This document shows positions 6,461 through 7,241 of a DNA stretch of 7,241 nt, piece after piece. Origin of the DNA: an uncultured Clostridiaceae bacterium (lineage in GTDB: Bacteria > Bacillota > Clostridia > TANB77 > CAG-508); contig CATXTS010000102.1 in the NCBI GenBank assembly GCA_958402495.1, positions 1-7,241 on the forward strand. The letters run 5' to 3'. How positions within the stretch are numbered: position 1 is the stretch's first letter; the number at the start of each line of letters is the position of its first letter. Position numbers and translations under genes: made by a program. A model generated the notes under the pieces. It was not told the DNA's origin, made no database searches, and saw only the letters and a list, made by a program, of their open reading frames with translations.

Positions 6461-7226
6461 AAAGAAAAACAAGTTAGTTGAACAATTAGGACAGTATTTT
6501 AAGAGAGAACCGATTGACAAACCTAAAAGAGTGCAAGATGTAGTAAAATCATTCTTTATTGATTGTGATGATAAAACTAATCTTTTCAAAATCAAAGATG
6601 CTGTATATTCAATGTGTATTGAATATACAGATATTTCATTTGCAAAAGCAAGTGATGAAGATGCAGAAACAATCTTTTTACAATATGTAGAATATCTAAA
6701 TGGCTTTTCTCCAAAAACTCATATTCAAATTATTAATAATGGAGTACCTATAAAAACTGAAAGATTTAAAAAGGACTTTATTTATAATACTGATAGTATA
6801 AAAAATGAAAATATTAAAGAAGTAGCAAGTGAATTAAATGATATGATTGATTTAGCCATAGGAGATAAAGAACAAACAAAGGTTGTTAAAAGATTAATTG
6901 TATTATCAACACAAGCTAAAAGTTATCATGAGGCATATACAATTTTATATGAACTATACATGAAAACATCTGATAAATTTGAAGAAATTAAATCAAGAGT
7001 TAAGATTGTAAAAAATAAAGAAAGGCTTGAATTTATTTATAATATATTAAATGCCGATATTGTAGATGATAGAAATTTTGGTAATATCAAAGAATATGCA
7101 AAAGACCATGATATGACACTTTATGATATATTATCTCCACATAAAATGAGTTTTAGAGAAGATACATATATATCAATAGATAAAAGAAACAAATATATTT
7201 CAGCACTCTATCTTAGTGAATTATAG
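6435..7226 (+). CDS. VirB4-like conjugation ATPase, N-terminal domain only; stopped by an in-frame TAG
   Basis: VirB4 ATPases energise assembly of the transfer channel. They are typically several hundred residues longer than this, with the Walker A and B motifs in the C-terminal half. This frame gives 263 residues from ATG6435: a very basic start (KKTKKKIKKKNK), then an N-terminal CagE/TrbE/VirB-type domain. Recognisable parts are VQDVVKSFFIDCDD, DISFAKASDEDAETIFLQY, YLNGFSPKTHIQI, and DILSPHKMSFREDTYISID followed by KRNKYISALYLSEL, the usual junction leading into the rest of the N-domain. The TAG at 7224-7226 falls in the middle of that junction. The same frame then continues as KNFSS to the window end, a plausible continuation of the family sequence. 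No nucleotide-binding motif is present in the visible part. Either a nonsense mutation (one base from a Tyr codon), a sequencing error, or read-through. It is the only TAG stop among the seven genes. Confidence 0.8.
   Translation: MKKTKKKIKKKNKLVEQLGQYFKREPIDKPKRVQDVVKSFFIDCDDKTNLFKIKDAVYSMCIEYTDISFAKASDEDAETIFLQYVEYLNGFSPKTHIQIINNGVPIKTERFKKDFIYNTDSIKNENIKEVASELNDMIDLAIGDKEQTKVVKRLIVLSTQAKSYHEAYTILYELYMKTSDKFEEIKSRVKIVKNKERLEFIYNILNADIVDDRNFGNIKEYAKDHDMTLYDILSPHKMSFREDTYISIDKRNKYISALYLSEL
6601..6630. repeat. Perfect 13-bp inverted repeat (hairpin) inside the VirB4 coding sequence
   Basis: The arms CTGTATATTCAAT (6601-6613) and ATTGAATATACAG (6618-6630) are exact reverse complements around a GTGT loop. 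The element lies about 165 bases after the virB4 start codon and encodes AVYSMCIEYTD. In RNA it would form a stable stem early in the gene. No U tract follows, so it is not a terminator. Confidence 0.8.
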
Positions 7227-7241
7227 AAAAATTTCAGTTCC

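Noticed and set aside
7224..7226. General recoding of TAG as a sense codon in this element
   Set aside because: The other visible genes, including full-length VirD4 and VirB6-like genes, contain no internal TAG, so widespread recoding is not supported; a local mutation or read-through is simpler.

Overview
The window is part of the conjugation (type IV secretion) operon of an integrative and conjugative element of the Tn1549/CTn type found in Bacillota. The base composition is very AT-rich (roughly 30% G+C by eye), the Shine-Dalgarno sequences are strong and purine-rich, and the gene order PcfB-like, VirD4-like, Maff2/VirB2-like, VirB6/TrbL-like, PrgI, VirB4 is typical of elements in anaerobic clostridia and Tissierellia. 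I cannot name the species. Nothing here shows the ends of the element, its integrase, its relaxase or cargo genes.

Layout: seven genes, all on the + strand and tightly packed. (1) The 3' part of an unrecognised gene, open at the left edge and ending at 956, built of three degenerate repeats. (2) A long PcfB/DUF3801-like protein, 960-2207. (3) A VirD4-family coupling ATPase, 2204-4225. (4) A small VirB2/Maff2-like pilin precursor with a signal peptide, 4249-4617. A strong hairpin follows it, overlapping its stop codon. (5) A VirB6/TrbL-like polytopic membrane protein, 4672-5493. (6) A PrgI-family protein with a long charged tail, 5495-6460. (7) The N-terminal third of a VirB4 ATPase, 6435-7226, stopped by an in-frame TAG after which the frame remains open to the window edge. 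No gap between genes exceeds about 55 bases and no internal promoter is evident, so the set looks like one transcript.

How they work together (family knowledge): the PcfB-like protein and the VirD4-like protein recruit the relaxase-DNA complex and feed it to a membrane channel made of VirB6-like, PrgI and VirB2-like subunits, powered by VirB4. If the TAG in virB4 is real and not read through, this copy of the machine is probably disabled.

The most unusual signal is a 16-bp perfect palindrome, GTGGAAGTACTTCCAC. It occurs four times (one copy with a single end mismatch), always inside coding sequence and always in a linker or charged tail. It reads as VEVLP(P/S) three times, but in a different frame as WKYFH once, so the DNA (or RNA) sequence rather than the peptide appears to be what is conserved.
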